Part shown: piece after piece, positions 1 through 7,302 of the stretch
Position numbering within the stretch: position 1 is the first letter of the stretch
How the letters are laid out: each line of letters opens with the position of its first letter
Source of the DNA: DATDOY01 sp035293045
GTDB lineage: Bacteria > Actinomycetota > Acidimicrobiia > IMCC26256 > JACPCJ01
Assembly (NCBI GenBank): GCA_035293045.1
Contig: DATDOY010000113.1
Coordinates: forward strand, 1-22,299
Direction: 5' to 3'
Length of the DNA stretch: 22,299 bases
Program-made: the position numbers and the translations under genes
Notes under the pieces: model-generated
What the model was told of the DNA's origin: nothing
The model's database searches: none
Seen by the model: only the letters and a program-made list of their open reading frames with translations

Positions 1-99
1 CCACGCGGCGCGCACGGCCTCGGGCGAGCACTCCTTGTCCAGCAGCGTCCGCACGGCGTCGCGAAACGCCAGCTGATCGTCGGAGAAGGAGAAGTTCAT
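1..99 (-). CDS. Acyl-CoA dehydrogenase, N-terminal fragment (FadE32/33-like), cut by window start
   Basis: Reading leftward from an ATG at 99-97, an open frame of 33 codons runs off the window. It begins MNFSFSDDQLAFRDAVRTLL, the typical first helix of an acyl-CoA dehydrogenase N-terminal domain. The ATG overlaps the stop of the upstream fadE31 gene in an ATGA junction, so the two are probably translationally coupled. In steroid degraders, acyl-CoA dehydrogenases commonly form alpha2beta2 heterotetramers from adjacent genes, and mycobacteria carry fadE31-fadE32-fadE33 in a row. The fragment is therefore probably the partner subunit of FadE31. Family assignment is good; the choice between FadE32 and FadE33 is inference. 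Confidence 0.8.
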   Translation of the reverse strand, partial: MNFSFSDDQLAFRDAVRTLLDKECSPEAVRAAW

Positions 100-1247
100 G
101 TCCGGGGTAGCCCGAGAAGCCGCTGAGCGATCACGTTCCGCTGGATCTCGTTGGTCCCGGCATAGATCGGGCCGGCGAGGGCGAACTCATACCCGCGCAT
201 CCAGTCCGTCTCGAGCGATGCCTCATCGCCGAGCAGCGCGAGGGCGGCCTCATGGAGCGAGATGTCGAGGTCCGACCACCACACCTTGTTGAGACTCGCC
301 TCCGCGCCCATCCTGCGGTCGGGGCCGCTGACGATTCCGGTCACGGCCCACTGTGTGAACAGCTGATACGCCTGGGCGTCCATCCACGCGCCGGTCACCT
401 GGTCGGCGAGCACGGGGTCACTCCGGTCACCGAGCTCGCGCCACAGGTCGAGAAGACGCTCGGCCGTGGCCAGGAACCGGCCGGGACTCCGGAGCGTGAG
501 ACCCCGCTCCGACGACGCCGTCGCCATGGCGACGCTCCATCCTTGGTGAGCCTCGCCGATGACGTCGGCGTCGGAGACGAAGGCGCCGTCGAAGAACACC
601 TCGGCGAACCCCTCCTCGCCGTCGAGGACACGGACGGGCCGTACGTCGACGCCGTCGGCGTGGAGGTCGGCCATGAGGTAGGTCAATCCGCGATGGCGCT
701 CGGCCGCGGGATCCGAGCGGAAGAGCCCGAACAGGCGATCGCAGAACGCGCCGCGCGAGCACCACGTCTTCTGACCGGTCAGGCGCCAGCCGTCTTGCCC
801 GTCGTCCGTGGCGCGTTCGGCGCGGCTTTGAATGCCGGCGAGGTCGGATCCGGCATTGGGCTCCGACCAGCCCTGCGCCCACACCTCTTCGCCGCTGGCC
901 ATCTTGGGGAGGATCCGGTCACGCTGCTCGTCGGTGCCGAACTCGAACAGCGTCGGGGCCAACAGCGAAATTCCGTTCTGGCTGTTGCGCTGCGGGGCAC
1001 CGGCCGCCCAGTACTCCTCCTCGAAGATCAGCCACTGCCAGAGCGACGCCTCGCGACCGCCGTACTCGCGCGGCCACGACACCACCGACCATCCGGCGTT
1101 GAAGAGGAGGCGGTCCCACTCGCGCAAACGGGCGAAGCCGTCACGGGTGTTCGACGACACGGCGCGGTACGGCGCGACGTGCGCGGCGAGCCACTCGCGA
1201 GCCTCAGCCCGAAACGCCTCGTCTTCCTTCGTGTATCCAAGATCCAT
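96..1247 (-). CDS. fadE31: Acyl-CoA dehydrogenase FadE31 (steroid C/D-ring catabolism)
   Basis: A 383-residue flavin-dependent acyl-CoA dehydrogenase that would introduce an alpha-beta double bond into a CoA thioester of a late HIP breakdown intermediate. It closely resembles recalled M. tuberculosis FadE31 along its length: MDLGY start, EEEYWAAGAP, SEPNAGSDLAG, FGLFRSDPAAERH and the C-terminal IYAGTNEIQRN block. At the position of the catalytic Glu of medium-chain dehydrogenases (IYEGT) there is Ala363, as is usual for steroid FadE large subunits, so the base is elsewhere or in a partner subunit. The ATG at 1247 is chosen because it starts the family N-terminus and has GAGGG 5 bases upstream. 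An in-frame extension to 1298 would run through a hairpin. It overlaps the next dehydrogenase gene by 4 bases. Confidence 0.9.
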   Translation of the reverse strand: MDLGYTKEDEAFRAEAREWLAAHVAPYRAVSSNTRDGFARLREWDRLLFNAGWSVVSWPREYGGREASLWQWLIFEEEYWAAGAPQRNSQNGISLLAPTLFEFGTDEQRDRILPKMASGEEVWAQGWSEPNAGSDLAGIQSRAERATDDGQDGWRLTGQKTWCSRGAFCDRLFGLFRSDPAAERHRGLTYLMADLHADGVDVRPVRVLDGEEGFAEVFFDGAFVSDADVIGEAHQGWSVAMATASSERGLTLRSPGRFLATAERLLDLWRELGDRSDPVLADQVTGAWMDAQAYQLFTQWAVTGIVSGPDRRMGAEASLNKVWWSDLDISLHEAALALLGDEASLETDWMRGYEFALAGPIYAGTNEIQRNVIAQRLLGLPRT

Positions 1248-1251
1248 GGGG

Positions 1252-1269
1252 TCCCTCACACAGTGTGAG
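1252..1269 (-). promoter_or_regulatory. fadE31 ribosome-binding site inside a competing short hairpin
   Basis: On the minus strand GAGGG(A) at 1257-1252 is the Shine-Dalgarno site of fadE31. It lies inside GTGTGAG (1261-1255 on that strand), which can pair with CTCACAC at 1269-1263, only one base away. The same CTCACAC is also the 3' arm of the long hairpin at 1262-1305, so the two pairings are mutually exclusive. The long hairpin would leave the site free and the short one would mask it. The complementarity is visible; a regulatory role is inference. Confidence 0.4.
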
Positions 1270-1305
1270 TGTCTGCCCGGCGTGAGCCGGGCAGACACTC
1301 ACACT
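1262..1305. repeat. 20-bp perfect inverted repeat, copy 1 of a two-copy hairpin family
   Basis: The arms 1262-1281 and 1286-1305 are perfect reverse complements of 20 bp around a 4-base GTGA loop. The left arm starts AGTGTGAGTGTCTGCCCGG. A second element with nearly the same arms is at 10218-10259, and both are followed by CTCTG on the right. This copy sits between the thiolase-like gene and fadE31, which point the same way. No T-tract follows it on either strand, so it is not a classic intrinsic terminator. It may act as a processing or attenuation hairpin, or be a REP-like element. Confidence 0.85.
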
Positions 1306-1315
1306 CTGATGGTCT

Positions 1316-2509
1316 TCAGCGGACGAGGACGACCGAGCTGCCGTGGCCGAAGAGGCCCTGGTTGGCCGTCACCCCGACCCGGGCACCCTCGACCTGGCGT
1401 CCTTCGGCCTGGCCCCGCAGCTGCCAGGTCAACTCGCAGACCTGGGCGATGGCCTGCGCCGGCACCGCCTCACCAAAACATCCCAAGCCGCCCGACGGGT
1501 TGACCGGGACACGCCCGCCGAGGGTCGTCGTGCCGTCGCGCAAGAGGCGCTCGGCGTCGCCTTGGGCACACAGGTCGAGGTTCTCGTACCAGTCGAGCTC
1601 GAGCGCCGTCGACAGGTCGTACACCTCGGCGACGTCGACGTCCTCGGGCCCGATCCCCGCCTGCTCGTACGCCGTGCGCGCGATCGAGTCGCGGAAGCTC
1701 ACCGGCGCGGGCGGCACGGCGACCGCCGAGTCGGTGGCGAAGTTCGGCATCTCGATCACCGCGTTGGGGAACTTCGGCGTGACGGTCGACACGGCCGCCA
1801 CCCGCACCGGGTCGGCGACCCCCCGGCGCTGCGCGAACTCCGTCGAACACACCACGAGCGCCGCCGCGCCGTCGGAGGTCGCGCAAATGTCGAGCAGACG
1901 GAGCGGGTCGGACACCACCGGCGACTCCCGCACTTCGTCGACCGACACTTCCTTGCGATACCGCGCGTTCGGGTTGGCGAGGCCGTGGCGGGCGTTCTTC
2001 ACCTTGACCTGCGCGAAATCCTCGACCGTGGCGCCGAACAGCTCCATGCGGCGACGGGCGTACAGCCCGAAATACGTGGGGTTGGTCGCGCCGAGCAGTC
2101 GGAAGCGGAGCCAGTCGGGGTCATCGCCCCGCTCGCCTTTGTTGGGCGCGAGGAATCCCTTCGGCGTTGTGTCGGCGCCGACGACGAGCGCCACTTCGCA
2201 GACGCCGGCGAGGATCCGCGACCGGGCCGCGTCGAGCGCCATCGACCCCGACGCGCACGCGCCGTACGAGGTCGACACCTGGGCGCCGTTCCATCCGAGC
2301 GCCTGCGCGATGGTCGAGCCCGCCACATAACCGGGATACCCGTTGCGGACGGTCTCGGCGCCGGCCACGAACTCGATCTCCGGCCAGCTCACGCCGGCGT
2401 CCTCGAGCGCGGCGCGGGCGGCGACCACGCCGTACTCGGCGAAATTGGCGCCCCACTTTCCCCACGGATGCATGCCGACGCCGAGGACGACCACCTGGTC
2501 GACGCTCAT
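1316..2509 (-). CDS. Thiolase-like lipid-transfer protein (Ltp/SCP-x type, possibly a retro-aldolase)
   Basis: A 397-residue thiolase-fold protein of the SCP-x/lipid-transfer group. The N-terminus reads VVVLGVGMHPWGKWG, and a nucleophile-type Cys85 lies in SYGACASGS. By eye the other thiolase residues are changed. The GHPxGATG histidine region reads GCFGEAVPAQ, the NEAF block reads AEVYDLSTALEL, and the last-cysteine block reads NQGLFGHGSS. This pattern recalls Ltp2-type aldolases, which work with a DUF35 protein, more than FadA-type thiolases. A DUF35 gene overlaps it by 4 bases upstream, supporting a complex. The start at 2509 (ATGA junction) is preferred over an in-frame extension to 2545. 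A C-C bond-cleaving role on a CoA ester in HIP catabolism is inference. Confidence 0.8.
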   Translation of the reverse strand: MSVDQVVVLGVGMHPWGKWGANFAEYGVVAARAALEDAGVSWPEIEFVAGAETVRNGYPGYVAGSTIAQALGWNGAQVSTSYGACASGSMALDAARSRILAGVCEVALVVGADTTPKGFLAPNKGERGDDPDWLRFRLLGATNPTYFGLYARRRMELFGATVEDFAQVKVKNARHGLANPNARYRKEVSVDEVRESPVVSDPLRLLDICATSDGAAALVVCSTEFAQRRGVADPVRVAAVSTVTPKFPNAVIEMPNFATDSAVAVPPAPVSFRDSIARTAYEQAGIGPEDVDVAEVYDLSTALELDWYENLDLCAQGDAERLLRDGTTTLGGRVPVNPSGGLGCFGEAVPAQAIAQVCELTWQLRGQAEGRQVEGARVGVTANQGLFGHGSSVVLVR

Positions 2510-2949
2510 GCTCCGGCCTCCCCCGCGACGACCTTCCACTTCCACACCACGTGCTCACCCTCGCCGTCTTCGAACAGCGTGTCGAGCACCACCTCGACGG
2601 GGGCCCCCACGGCGAGGGTCGACGGGTCCCCCGCCACCTGGCCGAGCACGACGATCTGTTCGTCGGCCAACTCGACCGCCGCCACCGCGTAGGGCACGAA
2701 CGGATCCGGCGACATGTACGGCTCGGGTGGCGCGTAGTGGTTCACGGTGTACGACCACACCGTGCCGGTGCGCGAGAGCTCGACCGACGCGAGGTCCGTC
2801 GCCGGACACGCCGGATTGGGACAGGCCAGCGCCCTCGGGGGAAAGACGACCGTGCCGCACTCACCGCACTTGAGCCCGAGCAGTCGCGGCGCGGCGTCGT
2901 CGAGCGTGAACCACCCTTCGATCGCAGGGACGCGCGCTGTGGTGGTCAT
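2506..2949 (-). CDS. DUF35 / OB-fold zinc-ribbon acyl-CoA-associated protein
   Basis: A 147-residue protein with the two-part layout of the DUF35 family. An N-terminal rubredoxin-like zinc ribbon has cysteines at 28, 31, 43 and 48 (CGEC, then CPNPAC), followed by an OB-fold domain from about residue 57 (GTVWSYTVNHYAP, PYAVAAVEL). DUF35 proteins are partners of thiolase-fold enzymes, for example the ChsH2 DUF35 domain with the aldolase Ltp2, or PhlB in acetyltransferases. It overlaps ipdC upstream and the thiolase-like gene downstream by 4 bases each, so stoichiometric co-expression with the thiolase-like protein is likely. Confidence 0.88.
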   Translation of the reverse strand: MTTTARVPAIEGWFTLDDAAPRLLGLKCGECGTVVFPPRALACPNPACPATDLASVELSRTGTVWSYTVNHYAPPEPYMSPDPFVPYAVAAVELADEQIVVLGQVAGDPSTLAVGAPVEVVLDTLFEDGEGEHVVWKWKVVAGEAGA

Positions 2950-4025
2950 GTCCGCTCCCCTTCGTCGATGGCGTGCAACCGCGCCAGCGTGGCCCGCGCC
3001 TCTTCCATGATCTGGGCGATCACGTCGCCCACGGTCGGGAGTTCATCGATGAGCCCGACCACTTGTCCAGTCGGCAGGATCCCCGACTCGAGCCGCCCGT
3101 CCACCATCGTCGCACGCGTCAGCATCGGAGCGTTGGCGGCCATCGCCACCTGCGACCACGAGAGATCGGCCCCCTTGCGCATGGCGCGCCCCTCCCGCAG
3201 GAGCGCCCGCATGGTCGTGCCAGTGAGTTTGCGGAATCTCCACGCGTTCCATGCCGCCCGCGGAAGGCCCGCGACCCGTCCGCCCCGGGCGATGCGGTCG
3301 ATCACCTCGGTGCGAATGACCCGCTGCGGCGCGCCGTCGATGGCCTCGGTGACGACGGTGCCGGTCGGCGCGGTGGCGAGGTACACGGCCTTGACGGCAT
3401 CGGGGACCGTCGATTCCCGGGTGAGGAGAAATCTCGTCCCCATGGCGATGCCCGCCGCCCCATAGGCGAGGGCGGCGACGAGGCCTCGCCCGTCGAAGAA
3501 CCCGCCCGCTGCGATCACCGGGATGTCGACGGCGTCGACCACCGCTGGGACGAGGAGCGACGTGGGGATGGGGCCGGTGTGGCCGCCCCCCTCGTGGCCT
3601 TGTGCGATCACGGCGTCGGCGCCCCACGCCGCGCACTTCTCGGCGTGTCGGGCCGCGCCGATGGTTGGAATCACGACGAGGCCGTCGTCTTTCAGTCGCT
3701 TGACGAGCGCCTCGCCGGGCGCGTTGGCAAACGACGCGACGCGCACGCCCTCGGCCCCCATCAGCGTGATCCGCTCGACGACGTCGTCCTGATCGGCCCG
3801 GAGATTGACGCCGAACGCACGGTCGGTGCGGTCCTTCACCTCGCGGATCGCCTTGTCGAGCTCTCCGAGGGTCATCGTCGCCGACGCCAGGATCCCGAGC
3901 CCGCCGGCGGCGGCCGTGGCGCTCACGAGCCGCGGCCCCGCCACCCATCCCATGCCGGTCTGGACGATCGGGACGTCGGCGCCCACGAGATCGCACAGGG
4001 GCGTCCGCAGCGCGCCCGCGGTCAC
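2946..4025 (-). CDS. ipdC: IpdC, nitronate-monooxygenase-like flavoprotein of HIP degradation
   Basis: A 359-residue TIM-barrel flavoprotein of the nitronate monooxygenase/2-nitropropane dioxygenase superfamily. Visible FMN-site motifs are GHEGGGHTG (143-151), AAGGFFDGRGL (172-182) and GTRF (196-199). Its length and its place directly after ipdA-ipdB match IpdC (Rv3553) of M. tuberculosis, which is needed for HIP catabolism and thought to act as an oxidoreductase on an indane-ring CoA intermediate. It starts with GTG at 4025, overlapping the ipdB stop as GTGA, and ends in an ATGA overlap with the DUF35 gene. The exact reaction is less certain than the family. Confidence 0.88.
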   Translation of the reverse strand: MTAGALRTPLCDLVGADVPIVQTGMGWVAGPRLVSATAAAGGLGILASATMTLGELDKAIREVKDRTDRAFGVNLRADQDDVVERITLMGAEGVRVASFANAPGEALVKRLKDDGLVVIPTIGAARHAEKCAAWGADAVIAQGHEGGGHTGPIPTSLLVPAVVDAVDIPVIAAGGFFDGRGLVAALAYGAAGIAMGTRFLLTRESTVPDAVKAVYLATAPTGTVVTEAIDGAPQRVIRTEVIDRIARGGRVAGLPRAAWNAWRFRKLTGTTMRALLREGRAMRKGADLSWSQVAMAANAPMLTRATMVDGRLESGILPTGQVVGLIDELPTVGDVIAQIMEEARATLARLHAIDEGERT

Positions 4026-4789
4026 GGGTCGGGGACCTCTCGATACCGCAGCCCCGCCGGATCCACGGCGTCGATGATCCCCTGTTCCTCGGCGGTGGGA
4101 ACGCGGGTCTCGTCGACGTCGCTCGCTATGGCGAGGACGAACCCGGTGGCGCCACGGACGTCGTCGACCGTGACGCCGGGGTGGACGCTGCGGAGCCGCA
4201 TCGAACGGTCGTCGGTCTCGAAGTCGAAGACGCCGAGGTTGCTCACGACTCGTGGGATGGCGTGGTCGGCGCCCGCCGCGCCGAGAGCGGCGGCGCGGTC
4301 GTATCCGACACCCACGACGACGTCGACCTTCTCGACGAACACCCGCGGCGAATGGTTGGGGACCCAGTAGGACGTGGCGTGCGAGATGGTGTTGCCCGGC
4401 CCACCCCGAAAGCCGAGGAACTGACGCGCCGGGCGCTGGGCGTCATCGCCGATCCACGCGATGTTGGCGTTGCCGTGCCGGTCGATCTGGACGGGCCCCA
4501 TGATGATGTGGCGCCGGCCCGACCACACGATGTCGAACATGGCGCGGTACGGATTCCACGCCTCGACGACTTTGGGGGCGGAGTCGGCCGCCGCGCCGAT
4601 CGGCACCGCGTTCTGGACGAGCAACGCCTCGCCGTCGGTCATGACGAGGTCGGGCTCGAAGGTCTCCCGGGCGAGGCGGCCGCCGATCATCGGGAGGTTC
4701 CCGATCGGGTTGGCGAGGATCTCGCCGTCGCCGCGGAACACCTCGGCGAGCGCCACCGCGCACACGTCAGCCCGGCGCACGGCACTCAC
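4022..4789 (-). CDS. ipdB: IpdB, beta subunit of the COCHEA-CoA ring-C hydrolase
   Basis: A 255-residue class I CoA-transferase-fold beta subunit. With IpdA it forms IpdAB, which is known to open the last steroid ring by hydrolysing a cyclic CoA intermediate (COCHEA-CoA) rather than transferring CoA. Sequence blocks shared with mycobacterial IpdB include ADVCAVALAEVFR, WSGRRHIIMGPVQIDRHGN, RGGPGNTISHATSYWVPNHSPRVFVEKVDVVVG and VVSNLGVFDFE. The GTG at 4789 is chosen because it aligns with the family start and overlaps the ipdA stop as GTGA. A longer frame from 4822 would add unrelated residues. Confidence 0.93.
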   Translation of the reverse strand: MSAVRRADVCAVALAEVFRGDGEILANPIGNLPMIGGRLARETFEPDLVMTDGEALLVQNAVPIGAAADSAPKVVEAWNPYRAMFDIVWSGRRHIIMGPVQIDRHGNANIAWIGDDAQRPARQFLGFRGGPGNTISHATSYWVPNHSPRVFVEKVDVVVGVGYDRAAALGAAGADHAIPRVVSNLGVFDFETDDRSMRLRSVHPGVTVDDVRGATGFVLAIASDVDETRVPTAEEQGIIDAVDPAGLRYREVPDP

Positions 4790-5628
4790 GCGTTGACCCA
4801 CTCCTCGACGAACGCCGCCCACGCATCGTCGTCGCCGGCGGCCTCGGCGTAGCGCTGTTGCAGGGTCTCGTCACGGTCGTAGTCGGGCGCGCACGAGGTG
4901 AATCCCGCGCCACCGGGCGCCTCGACCACGCCGTCCACCATGAGACGGTTGATCCGGAGCGACTGCACGGGGCCGAGGGTGGCGAGTTCGGCCGTCGGCA
5001 CCACCTGCTCCACGGACATGAACCGGCGCTCCGCCGCCAACAGAAAGAGATCGTCGAAGTAGGGGTCGACGCCGAGATACTGGCCGTTGCCGTGCGCGTC
5101 GCCGCGATTCATGTGGACGATGGCGGCGTCGAGTTTCAGCGCCGGCATGGCGATCAACTCCTCGCCTTCGTCGGAGGCGGGTTCGCCCGAGGGGCCGTAT
5201 GGCGAGCGGACCGTCTTGAGCGCCGGGTAGAGGGTGAGGAGGTCGGTGCCGAGGCCGACGCGGGTGGGGAGGAACGGCACGCGCCACGCCGCGGCCTGAA
5301 GGCCGAGGAGGAACATCCCCTCGTCGTACTCCTCGACCTCGATGGCCCCCGCCTCGCGGGCCTTGCGGAAGTGAGGCTCGAGGGGGATCGAGTCGAGCGA
5401 CACAAACGAGTAGACGACCTTGCGGACCTTGCCCATCGCGCAGAGGAGCCCGACGTCGGGTCCGCCATAGGCGACGAGCGTGAGGTCGCGCAGGTCTGAG
5501 CGGGCGATGGCGCGGATGATCGACATCGGCTTGCGGCGTGACCCCCACCCCCCGACGCCGATCGTCATCCCCGAGGAAAGCCGCGCGACGACGCCGTCCT
5601 CGGTCATCCGCTTGTCGCGAGGTGTCAC
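4786..5628 (-). CDS. ipdA: IpdA, alpha subunit of the COCHEA-CoA ring-C hydrolase
   Basis: A 280-residue CoA-transferase-fold alpha subunit that matches mycobacterial IpdA closely. Shared blocks include SGMTIGVGGWGSRRKPM near the N-terminus, VAYGGPDVGLLC, YSFVSLDS, IAMPALKLDAAIVHMN, GDAHGN, DPYFDDLFLLAAERRF and NRLMVDGVVEAPGGA. The IpdAB product is a linear methyl-dioxo-decanedioyl-CoA. The GTG at 5628 aligns with the family start (DKR motif); an ATG seven codons later is an alternative. It lies 17 bases after the echA20 stop and overlaps ipdB by 4 bases. Confidence 0.93.
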   Translation of the reverse strand: MTPRDKRMTEDGVVARLSSGMTIGVGGWGSRRKPMSIIRAIARSDLRDLTLVAYGGPDVGLLCAMGKVRKVVYSFVSLDSIPLEPHFRKAREAGAIEVEEYDEGMFLLGLQAAAWRVPFLPTRVGLGTDLLTLYPALKTVRSPYGPSGEPASDEGEELIAMPALKLDAAIVHMNRGDAHGNGQYLGVDPYFDDLFLLAAERRFMSVEQVVPTAELATLGPVQSLRINRLMVDGVVEAPGGAGFTSCAPDYDRDETLQQRYAEAAGDDDAWAAFVEEWVNA

Positions 5629-5645
5629 GCGTCGCCTGTCGCCCG

Positions 5646-6425
5646 CTACTCGCCGTCGCCCGACACCTGGGGCCCGAGCGGCCCCTCAGAGCGGGAAACA
5701 AATCCGTCCCGGGCGCGGTCACCTTCACCGAGAAGGTTGAGCTCGAAGGTGAAGCCCTGCTCGTATCGGTAGGAGCGGTTGACATCCCACAGGTCGATGC
5801 CGTTGAGCGACTGCTTGGCGGCGCGGATGACCACCGGGCTCTTGGCCGCGATCGCGGTCGCCACTTCCAGGGCGGCGTCGCGAAGCCCGGCGGGAGGCAC
5901 GACGCGGTAGACGGAGCCGAAGTCGTGGAGCTCGGCGGCGGTGGCGTTCTCGGCGAGATACACCATCGCCCGCATCTTGTGCTGCGGGACGAGCCGGGCG
6001 AGGTGGGTCGCCGCGCCGAGCGCGCCGCGATCGACTTCGGGGAGTCCGAAGTAGGCGTCGTCGGCGGCGACGATCACGTCGGCGTTGCCGACAAGTCCGA
6101 TTCCCCCGCCGAGACAGAACCCGTGGACCGCCGCCACCACAGGGACGGCGCACTCGTACACCGCTTTGAAGGCGGCGAAGCAGCCGCGGTTGGCGCCCAC
6201 GAGGGCTTCGAACCCCTCACTCGCCTGCATCTCCTTGATGTCGACGCCGGCGTTGAAGCCCTTGCCCTCGGACCGCAGCACGACAGCGGTGACGGCCGGA
6301 TCGTTGCCGGCCGCCGTGACCTTTTCGGCGAGGTCGAACCAACCGGCGACGGTGAGAGCGTTGACCGGAGGCGCGTCGACGACCACCTCGGCGATTCGGT
6401 CGCGTGTGGACGTGGTGATCGGCAT
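5646..6425 (-). CDS. echA20: EchA20, crotonase-fold hydrolase opening steroid ring D
   Basis: A 259-residue crotonase-family enzyme. M. tuberculosis EchA20 hydrolyses the five-membered ring D of an indane CoA thioester, the step before IpdAB. Visible motifs are the first oxyanion segment GKGFNAGVDIKEM (55-66), the second GFCLGGGIGLVGN (102-114), FGLPEVDRGALGAATHLARL (acidic residues 130 and 132) and the characteristic EQGFTFELNL near the C-terminus. The N-terminus MPITTSTRDR matches the family. It is the first gene of the ipd operon and is divergent from an SDR gene, with an operator-like palindrome 12 bases upstream of its ATG. Confidence 0.94.
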   Translation of the reverse strand: MPITTSTRDRIAEVVVDAPPVNALTVAGWFDLAEKVTAAGNDPAVTAVVLRSEGKGFNAGVDIKEMQASEGFEALVGANRGCFAAFKAVYECAVPVVAAVHGFCLGGGIGLVGNADVIVAADDAYFGLPEVDRGALGAATHLARLVPQHKMRAMVYLAENATAAELHDFGSVYRVVPPAGLRDAALEVATAIAAKSPVVIRAAKQSLNGIDLWDVNRSYRYEQGFTFELNLLGEGDRARDGFVSRSEGPLGPQVSGDGE

Positions 6426-6436
6426 GAGAGGGGAGT

Positions 6437-6455
6437 TCCTGACGAGGCGTTAGAT
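6437..6455. promoter_or_regulatory. Degenerate TetR-type operator in the echA20/SDR divergent promoter
   Basis: TCCTGACG-AGG-CGTTAGAT matches TTCTGACG-N3-CGTCAGAA with 7 of 8 bases in the left half and 6 of 8 in the right, at identical spacing. Stronger copies lie at 18008-18026 and 20146-20164. The site overlaps a plus-strand -10-like TAGATT (6451-6456), 28 bases before the SDR start, and lies just upstream of echA20. A repressor here could block both directions. The palindrome is weaker than the other two, so confidence is moderate. A perfect 10-base palindrome, GATTCGAATC (6453-6462), abuts it. Confidence 0.5.
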
Positions 6456-6484
6456 TCGAATCGCCACGCTACCTCGGGAGAGAG

Positions 6485-7273
6485 ATGAGCGACCCCCTCG
6501 ACTACACCGGCAAGAGCGTCATCGTCACGGGTGGGAGTCGTGGCATCGGCCTGCGCATCGCGGAGTCGTTCGCCGCTCGTGGTGCCGTCGTGACCATGTG
6601 CTCACGCACTGCACCCGAATCGCTCCCCGCCGGCGTGCATTTCGTCGCCGCCGACGTTCGCGAGCCGGAGCAGATCGAGGCGGTCGTACGCGCCGCGCTC
6701 GAGACCGGCGGCGCCGTCGACGTGCTGGTCAACAATGCCGGGGGCTCCCCGCCCGCCGACGCCGCGACCGCCTCGCCGCGGTTCCACGAGTCGATCATCC
6801 GCCTCAACTTGCTCGCGCCGTTTCACGTCGCCCAGCAGGCCAACGTCGTCATGCAGGCGCAGGCGGGCGGCGGCGTCATCGTCAACATCGCCAGCGTCAG
6901 CGGCCTGCGCCCGTCGCCCGGCTCGGCGGCGTACGGCGCGGCCAAGGCGGGCCTCATCAACCTCACCCAGTCGCTCGCACAGGAATGGGCGCCCAAGGTG
7001 AGGGTCAACTGCGTGTCGGCCGGGCCGGTGCGCACGTCCGACACCGAGTTGCACTACGGCGGGGCCGACGGCGTCGCCGCGGTGAGCCAGACCATTCCCC
7101 TCGCGCGAATGTGCGAGCCCGACGACATCGCCGACGCCGTCCTCTACCTCGCGTCGCCGCTGGCCCGCTTCGTCACCGGCGCCAACCTCGTCCTCGACGG
7201 CGGCGGCGACCGTCCGGCGTTCCTGGCCGCCGTCCGGAGCGCGGACGAGGCCGGCGAACGTGGGCCGGATTGA
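6485..7273 (+). CDS. SDR-family oxidoreductase next to echA20 (Rv3549c-like position)
   Basis: A 262-residue classical short-chain dehydrogenase with NAD(P) motif TGGSRGIG (15-22), NNAG (83-86) and a catalytic Ser137-Tyr150-x3-Lys154. The ATG follows GGGAGAGAG closely. In M. tuberculosis an SDR (Rv3549c) is divergent from echA20 within the KstR2 regulon, and the same arrangement here suggests a role in C/D-ring catabolism; the substrate is unknown. The last codons (GERGPD and stop) lie inside a palindromic element that also holds the stop of the convergent gene. Confidence 0.88.
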   Translation: MSDPLDYTGKSVIVTGGSRGIGLRIAESFAARGAVVTMCSRTAPESLPAGVHFVAADVREPEQIEAVVRAALETGGAVDVLVNNAGGSPPADAATASPRFHESIIRLNLLAPFHVAQQANVVMQAQAGGGVIVNIASVSGLRPSPGSAAYGAAKAGLINLTQSLAQEWAPKVRVNCVSAGPVRTSDTELHYGGADGVAAVSQTIPLARMCEPDDIADAVLYLASPLARFVTGANLVLDGGGDRPAFLAAVRSADEAGERGPD

Positions 7274-7302
7274 ACGCAGACGTTCATTTCTGCCCACGTT
7301 TG
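7257..7302. repeat. 46-bp palindromic element, copy 1, carrying stop codons for both strands
   Basis: The outer arms AACGTGGGC (7257-7265) and GCCCACGTT (7292-7300) are perfect complements. The inner arms TGAACG (7271-7276) and CGTTCA (7281-7286) enclose CAGA. The SDR stop TGA (7271-7273) and the stop of the convergent DUF559 gene (7286-7284) sit at mirror positions in the inner stem. A copy with 4 mismatches over 46 bases is at 8280-8325. It probably acts as a bidirectional terminator-like hairpin for the convergent pair, although it has no T-tract. Confidence 0.8.

Noticed and set aside
6453..6462. Perfect palindrome GATTCGAATC in the echA20/SDR gap as a separate operator
   Set aside because: It is only 10 bases, occurs once among the gaps I read, and overlaps the -10 and operator region. 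It is noted in the operator entry but not claimed separately.
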